Positions 48,295 to 59,356 of a stretch of DNA of 64,000 bases are shown here, piece after piece. Position 1 is the first letter of the stretch. The number at the start of each line of letters is the position of its first letter. The position numbers and the translations under genes are program-made. The notes beneath the pieces are model-generated. The model was not told the origin of the DNA, searched no databases, and saw only the letters and a program-made list of their open reading frames with translations. The DNA is from Macrotis lagotis (taxonomy: Eukaryota > Chordata > Mammalia > Peramelemorphia > Peramelidae): contig NC_133658.1 of assembly GCF_037893015.1 (NCBI RefSeq), positions 884,609,038-884,673,037 on the forward strand, given 5' to 3'.

Positions 48295-48590
48295 TGGTTG
48301 GTTTCAACTCATATAAGATCACAGATTTAGAGTGGAAAAGATGTCAAAGGTCATCTCTTTTCTAAAATCCCATCTTCTACAGGCCACTTTCCCCAACCCC
48401 TATTAATTTAGTGCCTTCCTTCTGCTGATTATTTCTAATTTATCCTGTTTGTGTCTTGTTTGTATGCATTTGTTTGCATGTTGTCTCCCCCATTAGACTG
48501 TGAGCTCTTCAAGGACCCAGATGATGTTTCCCTTCTTTAGAAATCCACCATGTCTCCAATACAGAAGGCTCTTAATAAATATTAATTGGG

Positions 48591-48745
48591 GGGCAGTTAG
48601 GTGGCGCAGTGGATAGCCCTGGAGTCATGAGTACCTGAGTTCAAATCAGACCTCAGACACTTAATAATTACCTAGCTGTGTGGCCTTGGGCAAACCACTT
48701 TAACCCCACTGCCTTGCAAAAAAAAAAAAAACACTTAAAAAAATA
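48591..48745 (+). mobile_element. WSINE1-like SINE, small internal deletion
   Basis: GGGGGCAGTTAGGTGGCGCA ... GTGGATAGCCCTGGAGTCAT (the usual AGAGCACCGG is missing) ... TTGCAAAAAAAAAAAAAC. The repeated AAATATTAATTG (48576-48587 and 48747-48758) is a likely target-site duplication. Confidence 0.92.
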
Positions 48746-48905
48746 AATATTAATTGACTGATTGCCTCCTTAAATGACCCAGACATTAGGAGTCCATCAA
48801 TCAGTCAATCAACAAACATTTATTAACTATTTCCTATCTCCATTTGTGGTTGCCTCTGAATCCCCTCCCAGATCCATAATCAGAATTCAGCTTGTTTAAC
48901 TGTGT

Positions 48906-49027
48906 GTAAAGTCCCTCAGTTTTTTTTTTCTTTCTTTCTGTTTTTTTTCTTTTTTTACAATTCAATGGGGTTGAGTGACTTGCCCAAGGTCATACAGCTA
49001 GGTAAGCAGTAAAGTCCCTCAGTTTTT
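48906..49027 (-). mobile_element. 5'-truncated WSINE1-like SINE with a 19-base target-site duplication
   Basis: An 84-base minus-strand piece (T-rich tail, CAATGGGGTTGAGTGACTTG, GTCATACAGCTAGGTAA) is flanked by exact copies of GTAAAGTCCCTCAGTTTTT at 48906-48924 and 49009-49027. The duplication shows a truncated insertion rather than a deletion. Confidence 0.93.
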
Positions 49028-52000
49028 GCCACATAAAGGGAATGTTAATTTGCCACTACCCTTTATCCCAACAACTTTTAAAATGTGAATCACTTCACCC
49101 TGGCTTGGGAGCTGGTGTAGGTTCAGAAACAGTTTTCTGATAGAACATTGATTTGGGCAAATTTCAACCCTAAGCACCCTGCTAAACTGACATAAGCCTT
49201 GCTCTCAAGGAGTTTATACTCTACTGATAGAGCCTAGAATTCAAACTGAAGGGGATCTTAGAGATCATCTAACTCATCCCCTTCAACCTCCCTATTTTTT
49301 TCTTTTAACAGATAAGGAAATTGAGGTAAGAGAGTTTAAGTGACTTGCCCAAAGTCACATTTTCAATGCAGCAACTGTCTCCACTGCCCCAAGATGCCTC
49401 CTCTATTCTTCTTCATGGGAGAAATAATTTGGTGCAGTCAAGAAAAAAGGCTAGAAGAGAATAAATCCAGTGAGATCTCTGGTTTCCCTGGCAAGGAGTG
49501 AGATAGAAGGATTTCTGCATTGAGGATTTAAAGTTGAAAGAAGCCTTGAAGATCACCTAGCCAGACCCTGATTTAAAATTTAAACAATAATTTCAAAGCA
49601 AGGCTCAGAGAAGAGAAATTATTTGGCCAGCATCACAAACACAGTTATTAGGTATTAGAAGCAGAAAATCAGAGATTTGAACTCTGGCTCAAAAATTCAG
49701 GACTCTCTTATCTCAATTTCCTTATCTGTTAAAAGAAAAAAAAATAAAGTGGGGGAAGGGTGGATTAGAGCCACAAGTATAGTCTGAACCCAGGTTCCTT
49801 GACCTATGAGGAAACAGTTTGAAACCAATCCAATAAGCTTTCATTAAACATCTGCTATGCTAAAGCCCCAGAGATGCAATTAATAAAAAGAAAGATTCCA
49901 GATCTAATTCCTTTATTTTTATGGATAAGGAAACCGAGGCACAGAAAAATGGTCACAAGGGGGAGGAATAGCTTCTTTCAAAGAAGCTTCTACTTGGGTT
50001 TCTAAGGCTGCTTAGCTCCAGCAATGAGACAAGTAGAATTTTTGACTAAAAAAAAAACCACATCCCCCCCCCCCCCCATAGACTAGATAACCTCTGACTC
50101 TAGGAAGTGAGACGTGTCTTGAGATAAGACATTCTATTGACTGAATTAGAATGGGGTAGTGTGCGCCAGGCTCATTCAGGGTGACTCACAAGCCCTCTGA
50201 CATGTTGGCATCGACAATAATTACACCCTTAACAGAGCCTGGGCCTCTCTCCCCCAGGTATTTCAAAGCTTCCCTGGTGTTGCAATGCTCAAGAAGGCTT
50301 GCTCCAAGTCAAGGGAGCTGAGCCATCTGGCTTCCCCAAGGGGAGAAAGAAAAATCCAGGCTGAGGGAAAGGAATCTGCTTTTGAAGCCACACACCAAGT
50401 GGACCACTGTACTACCTGGGTGACCTTGGGCAAGTGACCTCACTTCCTTGGACCTCAGTATCTTGATCTGAAAAATGAGGGGACTGGACCCAATGACCTC
50501 TGAGGTCCTTTCAAGTCCTTAAGCGGTGGTCCCTGAAATATGACCACCTGTGTTGTTGGGAGAATTGTGAGCCACACTCACTGATTCCAAATTCACATTT
50601 CTGGTTCTGGTTAAGAAGTGTGGAAATGACTAGTGGTGTACCAGCGCCATCAAGTGGCTATTTTAGGACTTGACAACAGACAAAAAATTTTCTTATTTAG
50701 GGTAGTCTCAAAGTTGGAATGAAGGTGAGGGGAGAACCTCAAGTCAAGGATGGGGTGCCATTGGTTAGGGGTTCTACAGAGGGTCTTGCCAGTGTCCTAG
50801 AACACACATCCCAGTCACAGCTGAAAAACACAGGGTATAGGGAAAAACAATTAGCAAACTTAGAACCTGAGATCCTGAGTCAAGGCTGCCCATCTTTTCT
50901 TAATCTGAAATCAGGTAATCTGCTCTGATCAGGTCCACTGGGAAGGGTGGATGGAAAATTCCGAAAAGAGGAACCTCTCTATCACAACCAGGGTCATACC
51001 CGGCTCACACAACTCCTCCGTGTCCAAATCACGGTCTTGTGAACGATTAGCCTGGATAGAAGTGTAAACAATATCATCTCTTGAATTTGGCAGTGATGTC
51101 ATTCCTAGGGATGCCATTCCTAGGGCTCCCCTCCCCCCCAAAAGCATGTATCTATACATGTGTGCATAAGATGATATAACTATATACACATGCTGCATAT
51201 ATGTGTGAATATAAACATATATACACAGTCATATTGTTATATATTTATATGCATATATACCTATATAGACAGAATAAAGAGTTCTATATGTATATTTACA
51301 TACATCTCTAAAGGCATCCATTTCACACATGTGCATATAGATACACTCATGTACTGCAATTTTAGATGAGAGAGCTTACAAAAGCTCCCCATTTCATAGT
51401 TATGATTCACATTTGCATAGAGATACATTCAATATAATAACTATTCCTTTCTTTTTCTCTCCGTATATACAGACATATGTCTACACTTGCTAACTGACAT
51501 TCTATCTCCCATGGGATACTAGATCTACATGAAGGAAAGGATATTAAAAAATTATTTTGTTCAAAAAATTTTAGACTCCCTTGGAGATGCCTGGAGACAA
51601 CCCTGAGATTTTATGAAGCTGTGGCCCAGAATTCCTGGTCCATTATAAGAATCCTGGATTTTTCCCCCCAAAGTGAAATATTGACCAGGAGAAGGAGGCA
51701 CATTGAGGGTGATATGGCAAAGTCAAGAGATGGGAGGTGGTCCCAGGGCCTTCTCCTGGCCTAGATGATCCAGGTAAAGGTTGAAGGTGACATGGCTGCT
51801 CCTTCCAGATAAGACAGAGAACACATAGACCAAGGGCTCCTGACTGAGAGAATGGAGCTCCTGGGGAGGTATGGTTTGTAGCATCAATTCCTAGTTTTTG
51901 AATCTGGTGTTCAGTCCTCTTGGCCATGAGGTGGAGTCCAATCTTTTTGAACCTGGAGTTAGGATGACTTGGGCTCAAAACCAGTTGTAGACACTTCCTA

Positions 52001-53008
52001 GCTGAGTGACCCTGAGCAAGTGCTTTGACCTCTCTGCACCTCAATTTTCTTATTTGCAAAATGGGAATGATAATAGCACCTGCTTCACAGAGTTTCCATA
52101 AAGCACCTTGTAGACCTTCAAGGTCTTACGGAAAACATGAGGTATTGTCAGACTGACTTGCAGTGGCCAACTATATTCCTCCATCTCCATTTTGGCTTTT
52201 CCTAACAAGAATTCTGTTCTAGACAAGACAACCGACTTCACAGCCCCTTTCCCACTAAAAAAAGGGCTCCTTTCTGGCTTCCAAACTACACCATGATTCA
52301 TTCTATTTCTTAGTCCTGGCATCCTCCCCCGACTCTTTTCTGTTGGTTTTTGTAAGGGCATTGTCAAAAGCTTTCCTCCTCCAGGAAGCCTCTCCTGATT
52401 AGTCCCATCCCCACCCCAATCACCATTTTCTTTTGGCATCCTGCTGGCTTGGTTGGCACCACAGTATTGAGGCATTTCTGGATATGGCAGTATGACCTTT
52501 TCATAGAAGGCATCTTCTCTCCCTAAACAGAAGAAAAGTCCCTCCAAGGTACAGAAGGAAATAGTCTGCTTCTTGCATCTCCAGGCCCTGGAAGTGCTGG
52601 CTGGTTTCTCATTCATAGTAGTCACTGAATTAACCCTTTGAATCACAGTATCACAGAATCTCAGAGTTGGAAGGGACCACAGTAGTTACGCATCCTAGAT
52701 TTAGAGCTAGAGGGGACCTGAGAGATCAGTTAGACCACCCCCCCCATTTTACACAGGAGGAAACTGAGGCCCAGGAAAGTTTCATGACTTCCCCAAGGTC
52801 ACACAGTTAGCATCTCAGTGCAGTATTTGAACTCAGACCCTGACTTCAAATCCAACCTTTTTGACGGCTCTTCATTTTGTCCAATTCATAGCTGTTACCT
52901 GCTCTTCTCCCCACCCTTCTGGGGGCTGTTGGAATGTATGGCCATTGGGCACCGAGTACTTTGGTGAGCAGGGAGGACAGCGGAGAGCAGGTGAGCCATT
53001 GGGCACCA
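49028..53008 (-). other. Region downstream of the H6PD stop (proximal 3'UTR candidate, no other gene)
   Basis: This 4-kb stretch after the H6PD stop holds no second gene. It contains old core-SINE (MIR-like) fragments at about 49240-49400, 49530-49700 and 52640-52860, a poly-C run at 50061-50080, an AT-rich TATA/CATA stretch at 51140-51480, and a fragment at about 52360-52410 that resembles an L2 3' end. The stretch 50100-51130 looks unique. The only nearby TTTATT on the plus strand that would give a minus-strand AATAAA is at 49912-49917, inside an old repeat. This region is probably transcribed as H6PD 3'UTR, but the sequence alone does not fix its end. Confidence 0.4.
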
Positions 53009-54372
53009 TCAGCCCAGAAAGGCATCATAGTCCATGTACCAGACGAGATGGCCAGAAGCAGGAAGGACCCCAGAGATGGGCCACTTCTTGGGCTCATGGC
53101 CCACCCGGCTCACCAGCTGGGTGATTTCCTTCTTCCTTTTGCCCATCACGAGAACGGCTACCTTCTTGGCCCGGTTAATGAGGGGGAGGCTGAGGCTCAT
53201 GCGCTGGTGGGGCTTGGCGGGGCTCTCGGTAAGCACCACCAGCTTCTCCCCATCTAGGCCATTGGGTGAGTAAGGGAAGAGCGAGGCCGTATGCCCATCA
53301 GTCCCAACACCCAGCAGCACCAGGTCAAAGCTGCTATTGGTCACCAAGGCAGAGATCTCCTTGGCATAGAGCTCAGCTCCCTGGTCCTCCTCCACACACA
53401 GCCGCCGGTGCAGGTGGACAGGCATGGGGTGGATGTTGCAGTAAGGCAGGCGGATGTGCTGGAGCAGGTGGACATGCAGACCCTGGAAGTTGGATTCTGG
53501 GTCTGTCAGCGGGACACACCGCTCATCCACCAGCCATAGGTGCGTGTGGCCCCAAGGGAAGCTGTAGTGCCTCATGGCCAGCCTCTGAAAGAGGGCCACA
53601 GGACTGGCACCCCCCGAAAGGGCCAGGTGAAATTCCCCAGAGCGCCTCACGGCCCGCTCGGCTGCCCCCTCAATGTCTAATGCCAACTGAGCAATCAGCT
53701 TTTCAGGCCAAGCCGAGATAAGAGGGCTCTCTCGGAACTTGGCCTTGAGGACGCTGAAGTCTTTAGGCATCAGACCTGAGCCAGGGCTGGAAACCAGCTG
53801 CTCCACCTCCCGTTGCACAAAGGCCACCTGGCTGCCCTCCTGCTCAAAATCCAACAGGTGCTTATTGCTGGTCCCCCCAGGATATATCCGGGGCACCTCT
53901 TGGGCGATGCTGTCCAGCAGCGGGGTCCACACGTCCCAGGAGGCCAGCAGGTTCTCTGTGGTAATGAAATGATCCTTCCGCCGGTGGAAAATGTGGGAGA
54001 TCAGAACTGAATAGGCATCCCTCTCCTGGCGAGGGCGGTAGGCATGAAAATCGGCCAGCTGTTGACCAAAGAGCTGGAGGCTGGGCATTTCCTGGATCTC
54101 CTGCCAGCTCCCTGAGGGCAGCGAGGGCTTAAATAGATTCCTGCTGACCAACACTGCTGGGCTGCCCAGTGTCCCGTGCCCAATATAGAAAATGATCTGT
54201 CTGGGCTGGCACTGGCTCTTGCCCGAATCCCGGTGGCTCTCGCTCTGGGTACAGTAGGCCCGGTTTTTGAATACTATCCGGACATAGCCTACCCTCTCAT
54301 CCAGAGCTTTACCAGACATCAGGATGAAGGGGACGCCTTCCCAGCGCAGGTTGTCAATCTGAAGCAGGACGC
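53009..54372 (-). CDS. H6PD: H6PD terminal coding exon (end of G6PD-type domain plus 6-phosphogluconolactonase domain)
   Basis: H6PD is a bifunctional enzyme of the ER lumen. It oxidises glucose-6-phosphate with NADP+ and hydrolyses the resulting lactone, supplying NADPH to 11beta-HSD1. The exon begins after an acceptor AG (54373-54374, preceded by TTTC) with two bases that complete a Gly codon, and ends at a TGA at 53009-53011, giving 453 full codons. Numbering from the in-frame Met at 54319, residues 101-136 (ERDAYSVLISHIF ... WTPLLDSI) match the C-terminal part of G6PD-type domains. Residues about 198-436 are the lactonase domain, with SGGASP (235-240), DERCVP (265-270), SNF (276-278) and GVGTDGHTASLFP (337-349), all expected active-site loops. 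NSS (328-330) is an N-glycosylation sequon, fitting a lumenal protein. The protein ends in YMDYDAFLG, as in mammalian H6PD. There is no frameshift or internal stop. The Met at 54319 is internal, not a start. Confidence 0.97.
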
Positions 54373-54546
54373 CTGAAATGACAAGAGGTGGGGAGGGACC
54401 TGAGAAAGAATCTTTTACCTGGTGGGTACAACGAAATCATCTCTGGACTGGGTTGGGGTCTTGGTGGCAGGTTAATTTAACCCACATGTGAATAGGGAGG
54501 GGCCCCCTTGGCAATACACCCAACGAGGGGTCATCAGGACTCTAGG

Positions 54547-54722
54547 TAAAGTCTCCCACCTCAGGGCAGCTAGGTGGCACAGTGGGTACAGCACCTGCCC
54601 TGGAGTCAGGAGTACCTGAGTTCAATGCGACCTCAGACACTTAATAATTACCTAGCTGTGTGGCCTTGGGCAAGCCACTTAATCCCATTTGCCTTGCAAA
54701 AACTAAAAAAATAAAGTCTCCC
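54547..54722 (+). mobile_element. WSINE1-like SINE in the last H6PD intron, with target-site duplication
   Basis: A full SINE from GGGCAGCTAGGTGGCACAGT to TTGCAAAAACTAAAAAAA lies between exact TAAAGTCTCCC repeats at 54547-54557 and 54712-54722. It is in the intron about 175 bases upstream of the terminal exon, antisense to H6PD. Confidence 0.93.
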
Positions 54723-54724
54723 TC

Positions 54725-56385
54725 TTCACCTCTGAATGTTGTCTCCCCTAGATGGGAAGCTTCTTGAGGCCAGGGACTGTCTATGCCCTTTTCTATATCC
54801 ACAATGTTTGGGGTATAGTAATTACTTATAAGTTGTGAGTTAACTGACCTTTCAAGGAAGTTCATCTATCCATTTGCAAATTTATGAATTCCACATTTTT
54901 CTACCCCCCCCCCCCCCGCCAACCCATGGCAGCAAACAATCTGGTCAGAGTTGTATAATATGTACAATAGTGTTTAACATATTTCCATAATAGTCACATT
55001 GCGAAAGACCATTATCCCTACTTCTGCTTTCTGTGGCCTGGCAGATAACAGAAGGCTCATTTTAAGGGCAGGCTTTTCTGTCTCATATAATTTTCCCATT
55101 TCCCACCTTCCTGCAAGTCCCTCTCCCCTCTCAGAGCTTCCTAAACAATTTTACATTTTTACTTTTTTATCTTTTGTATTTATAGCACCATCATTTCTAA
55201 ATATATCCCTCCCTCCTGCCCTATCCAAGCCATTCCTTGTGCAAAAAAATTAGGGACTGGGGCATTGGGGGGGGGGGTCATTCAACAAAACTAACCAACA
55301 CACCAGCTGATTCTGAGTGTATATGCAACATTCCACACACACGGTCCCCCACCTCTTCAGATCATATTAAGCCTTCCTCTTCAGATTAATCAATCAGAAA
55401 TCATTTATTAAGCATTTACTAATGGCCAGGCAGGCTAAGACTAAGGAGGGGCATGATAGCAAAGTGCTGGGCCTGGAGTAGGAAGAGTCTTCTTCCAGAA
55501 TTTTAATCTGACTTCAGACATTTCCTAGTGCTATAGAAAAGTTAGCTATAATAATGATAAAAATAACAATTATTATATTTATTAACTATTAATTTTACTC
55601 CACTTACTCATTTTTATGAATTAGATGTTATTTATATTTATTTTATATTAATTATTATTATCTGTAAAATGGGGATAAGAGCACCTTCCCCTTAGGAATG
55701 CTCTGGGGACCAAATGGGGTAATAGTTGTGGTATCTGGCACATGGTAAGCACTAAACAAATGCTATTTATTATTACTTATTATTGTTTACATCATAAGGA
55801 GGGGTGGATGGGGGGCACCAGAGTACATAGAGTGCCAGGCCTGGAGTGTAGGAGATTCATCTTCCTGAGTTCAAATATAGCCTCAGATACTTCACAGCTG
55901 TGTGACCCTGGCTAAGTCATTTCACCCTATTTTCCTCAGTTTCCTCATCTGTAAAATGAGTTGAAGAAAGAAATGGCAACCACTCCAGGGTCTTTGCCAA
56001 GAGAACCCCAAATGGGGTCATGATGAGTCAGACACAACTGAAAAAACTGAACAATATAGTTAGCGTTGAAGGTAGGATCTGAGCCCAGCTCTCTCTTGAC
56101 AAGTCCAGGGCCACATCTTAGCTCTTAGAATCATAGAACAGAGCAAAAAGGGGTTGCTGTCTGTTGCTGGAGGATTAAAGGCCAGAGAAATGACTTGCCA
56201 AAGGTCATTCAGTGGGAAAACACTGGGCTGGCACTGGGATGATTCCTTAATACTTGCCTGAAGTAGAGAAGGAGGGTGAGAGGGGGGGAGGAGGATGGTT
56301 TGCACATAGGATATCTGGCCTCTAGCATTTTGGGCTACAGATGTCAGTGTGTTGGTCTCTAGGCAACAGGAGGGTAGTCTGGTCT
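54725..56385. other. H6PD last intron, left part
   Basis: A poly-C run (54904-54917), a poly-G run (55266-55280), an L1 3'UTR fragment at about 54890-55100 on the minus strand, an AT-rich patch at 55540-55660, and a MAR/MON-type SINE at 55825-56055 on the plus strand. No exon recognised. Confidence 0.6.
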
Positions 56386-56389
56386 GCCT

Positions 56390-56695
56390 GACCAGCTCAT
56401 CCCCCCACTAATCAGCCTGGCCAGTACCAGCCACTAACCAGCCTGGTCAGCTCATCTCCCACTAACCAGCCACTAACCTGGCCAGTTCATCCTCCACTAA
56501 CCAGCCACTAACCAGCCTGGTCAGCTCATCTCCCACTAACCAGCCACTAACCAGCCTGGTCAGCTCATCTCCCACTAACCAGCCACTAACCAGCCTGGTC
56601 AGCTCATCTCCCACTAATCAGCCACTAACCAGCCTGGTCAGCTCATCTCCCACTAACCAGCCATTAACCAGCTGGCCAGCTCATCAGCTCATCCC
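56390..56695. repeat. 39-bp minisatellite in the last H6PD intron
   Basis: Units contain CACTAACCAGCCTGGTCAGC followed by TCATCTCCCACTAACCAGC. The phrase TCAGCTCATC starts at 56521, 56560, 56599 and 56638, an exact 39-base period. Shorter or diverged copies lie at 56400-56520 and 56660-56695, giving about seven copies. Confidence 0.95.
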
Positions 56696-56699
56696 CTAG

Positions 56700-57730
56700 T
56701 AACTCAGGCAGGGCTGTGAAGGTTCCAAAGTCATCCAACCAAAAGGAGGCCAGCCACTGCACCCCACTCACTCCTGGGAGTGAGAAGGTGTGTGGTCACC
56801 AGGTCTAGGACCCAAAAGGATGTACAACTGGTCTCAGTCCATCCTCAATGGGCGAGTGTGGGAAGGCTGCCACCAAGGATGTTCTCTGCCCAGATAAAAG
56901 TCAACTAAGTAACCTGGTTCTCTGGGTCAAGTCAGAAAGGCATCCCAGAGGAATTTCACACATTCCACAGAGTTCTCATGAAAATCCCCCCTGGGTATCA
57001 CTGCCACCATATCAGAATAGCCTCTTGGACTGAGAAGCCAGCACCACAGAACCGTAAACGACCTTTAGGATGAAAGAGATGGACTTAGAGAAGCGTGGGA
57101 AGCCTTGCACAAACTAATACGGAGTGAAGGGAGCAAAATCAGGAGAACAATTTACACAATACTAACAGCATTGCAAGTATTAACAACTTCAAAAGACTTA
57201 ATGATAACAATAACAGCTGGCATTAATATAGTATTTTGAGGTTTACAAACATTTTACAGATGTTCTCATTTGGTCCTAGAGTAACCTTAGAGGTAAAGTT
57301 TTACATTTTACAGACAAGAAAACTGACTGATAAATACAATGACCAATCACAAGTAATGAAGACTAATAGGGAAATCTGCTACCCATCTTCCAGTGGTCTC
57401 AAGATGTAGAATGAGACATATGGCTTTTGACATGGCTGATACAGAATTTGTTTTGTTTTGTTTTGTTTTATTTAATATATATATACATATATATATAATA
57501 TATGTGCATGGTATATATGTATTTGTTATAGATTTTTTTTTAATTTTACTCTCAACTTGGGGAGGAAGATAGGAAGAAGAGACAAATAAATGCTTGTTAA
57601 CTCATAAAAATCTTAAAGAAATAAGGCTTAAAGAAAAAAAAGAACAAAAAATAGAAAGTACCTCAGGGATCATCCAGGGAAGTCCCTGTATTTTTCGGAT
57701 GAGACCCAAAGGAATCAAGTGCTTTGGTGT
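56700..57730. other. H6PD last intron, middle part
   Basis: An L1 3'-end fragment at about 57095-57190 (GGGAGCAAAATCAGGAGAAC), a core-SINE relic at about 57200-57330, and TA/TTTTG-rich low-complexity DNA at 57445-57540. No exon recognised. Confidence 0.55.
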
Positions 57731-57734
57731 CAAG

Positions 57735-58130
57735 TTGGTTGTTAAGTCATTTTTCAACCATGTGTGACTCTTCATGACTCCAATTAGGGTTTTTTTTTGG
57801 TTTCTTTTTTAGGTTTTTGCCAGGCAAATGGGGTTAAGTGGCTTGCCCAAGGCCACACAACTAGGTAATTATTAAGTGTCTGAGACCAAATTTGAACCCA
57901 GGTACTCCTGACTCCAGGGCCGGTGCTTTATCCACTGCACCACCTGGCCACCCCCAATTAGGGTTTTCTTGACAGCGATACTAGAGCAGTTTTCCATTTC
58001 CTTCTCTAATTCATTTTATAGGAAAGGAAACTGAGGCAAACAGGGTCACACAGCTAGGAAGTGTCTGGGACTGGATTTGAACTCAGGAAGAGTCTTCCTG
58101 ACTCCAGGCTCAGCACTCTATCCCCTATGC
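57735..58130 (-). mobile_element. MAR/MON-type SINE split by a younger SINE
   Basis: The left piece (GGTTGTTAAGTCATTTTTCA ... CATGACTCCAATTAGGG) and the right piece (TTTTCTTGACAGCGATACTA ... TCAGCACTCTATCCCCTATG) form one continuous element once the insertion at 57794-57953 is removed. Confidence 0.85.
57780..57967 (-). mobile_element. WSINE1-like SINE nested in an older SINE, with target-site duplication
   Basis: A full minus-strand SINE (T-rich tail, AGGTTTTTGCCAGGCAAATG ... CCACTGCACCACCTGGCCAC) is flanked by exact CCAATTAGGGTTTT repeats at 57780-57793 and 57954-57967. It gives a relative age for the two SINE families. Confidence 0.95.
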
Positions 58131-58390
58131 CCCCAGCATCTCATCATTCTTACCTATATGGTCTTGAACAAAATCATTTAACTTCCCTGGACCTCAGTTT
58201 CCTCATCTGTGAAGTAAGATAGTCTCTAAGGTCTCCACTAGCTTGGCAACAAGGATGCTAAGATTTGTCCAATGAGTTGGTATTAGAGGGAGCATTTGAA
58301 CCCATATCCCTTGGTTCCTGGCCCAAGGTACTCCTGTCTTCCAGTTCCCCCCTCTCCCACCTCAACCCCAGCCTAGCCAAGGAAACCTAC

Positions 58391-58660
58391 CTGCAAAGGT
58401 TGGTGTCAGACTCACATAGCTGGCAGGCTTCTGCAGCTCCTTCTGGACCTGCCCACCGTAGGCCTGATACTGTCCCAGGACAGCGCTCCCTTTATCCAAA
58501 TTTCGAAGGGCCCGGAAGGTCTGCAACTTGCATTGAAGCAGCTCCTCTGGGTTGCTGAGGTTCTTGGGCAACTCCATGGCCACGTAGGTCAGGATCTCGG
58601 TCAGGTGGTTCTGGATGACATCCCGGATAACGCCATACTCTTCATAAAAGCTGATGCGGC
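58391..58660 (-). CDS. H6PD: H6PD internal coding exon (probably exon 4 of 5)
   Basis: This exon encodes about 90 residues of the G6PD-type domain, from GRISFYEEYGVIRDVI to the end PTFA. On the minus strand a polypyrimidine tract and acceptor CCCAG precede it, and a strong donor G|GTAGGT follows at 58389-58390. Both flanking introns are phase 1: the exon is 2 + 267 + 1 = 270 bases, and its last G plus GC of the terminal exon make a Gly codon, so the reading frame continues cleanly across the 4.0-kb intron. A sequon NLS follows the segment VAMELPK. It continues at 54372 in the terminal exon. No upstream H6PD exon is visible between 58661 and 64000, so the first coding exons (NADP-binding and catalytic part) are outside the window. 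Numbering as exon 4 rests on the human gene structure. Confidence 0.96.
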
Positions 58661-58874
58661 CTGGGAGAAGGAAGAGGCATGGGGACAGAGTCAGTGGGAC
58701 CTGGTTGGATAGAGGGAGGACTAGACTGGATAGGACAGGGGCAGATCTGGTCAAGCCTCCAGGGGTTCTCAACTGCTCTGGCCTATCAGTAAATTCTCAG
58801 TGTGATTATTTACACTTCTGAGATTGGCAAATGTTACAAATCAGGGCTGGATTTAATGATTATCTAAGCTTAAG

Positions 58875-59356
58875 AAAAGTGATGGGACATTGAACGCCAA
58901 GCCGCAAGTGAACCCATGGGCGAACGCAGCCGCCACACCCCATAGCCTCTGCCATGCTCTGCATGATCATCAACCAAGACAAGAAGCAGCCGAGCCTGAT
59001 CCCCCTGTTCATGTTTATCGGAGCTGGGGGCACCGGGGCCTCTATATGGCCTGTGCCTGGCACTCTTCAACCCCGACATCAGTTGGGATAGAAAGAATAA
59101 CCCAGAACCATGGAACAAGCTGAATCCCATTGATCAGTACAAGTTCTACTCAGTAAATGTGGATTACAGCAAACTGAAGAAAGAAGGCCCAGAATTCTAA
59201 GTGAAAAACTTCTGAGAATGAAGGTCTTCCAAAAGCCATCCACACAATTCTACACACAATTATGAAATGTTTGATTTTTTCCCCTCATGTTGCTTGTAAT
59301 CATGTTGGGTTTAACTGATGAATAAAAAATGTGAAACTTGGGGAAAAAAGTGATGG
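58875..59356 (+). pseudogene. NDUFA4: NDUFA4 processed pseudogene in an H6PD intron
   Basis: This is an intronless copy of the mRNA for NDUFA4, a small mitochondrial respiratory-chain subunit, on the strand opposite to H6PD. The reading frame starts at ATG 58954 with MLCMII, continues through [20 protein letters not shown], and is broken near codon 31. It resumes in another frame with [20 protein letters not shown] and [15 protein letters not shown], and ends at TAA 59198-59200. The span is 247 bases against 249 expected for an 82-codon version, so the break is a net 2-base deletion around 59045. About 120 bases of 3'UTR follow, with AATAAA at 59321-59326 and a short A tail at 59344-59349. 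The same 11-base repeat AAAAGTGATGG flanks the copy (58875-58885 and 59346-59356). This is a dead retrocopy. Confidence 0.93.

Noticed and set aside
52050..52646. A 198-codon minus-strand frame downstream of the H6PD stop
   Set aside because: It crosses old SINE and L2-like sequence, has no recognisable domain, and lies in the probable 3'UTR. Its length alone is not sufficient evidence.
53266..53721. A 151-codon plus-strand frame and other frames opposite the H6PD terminal exon
   Set aside because: They are shadows of the real minus-strand coding sequence, which is supported by conserved enzyme motifs and correct splice sites.
54319..54319. Met at 54319 as the start of a separate lactonase gene
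   Set aside because: The frame stays open upstream to a good acceptor site and joins in phase to the 58391-58660 exon, so this Met is internal to H6PD.
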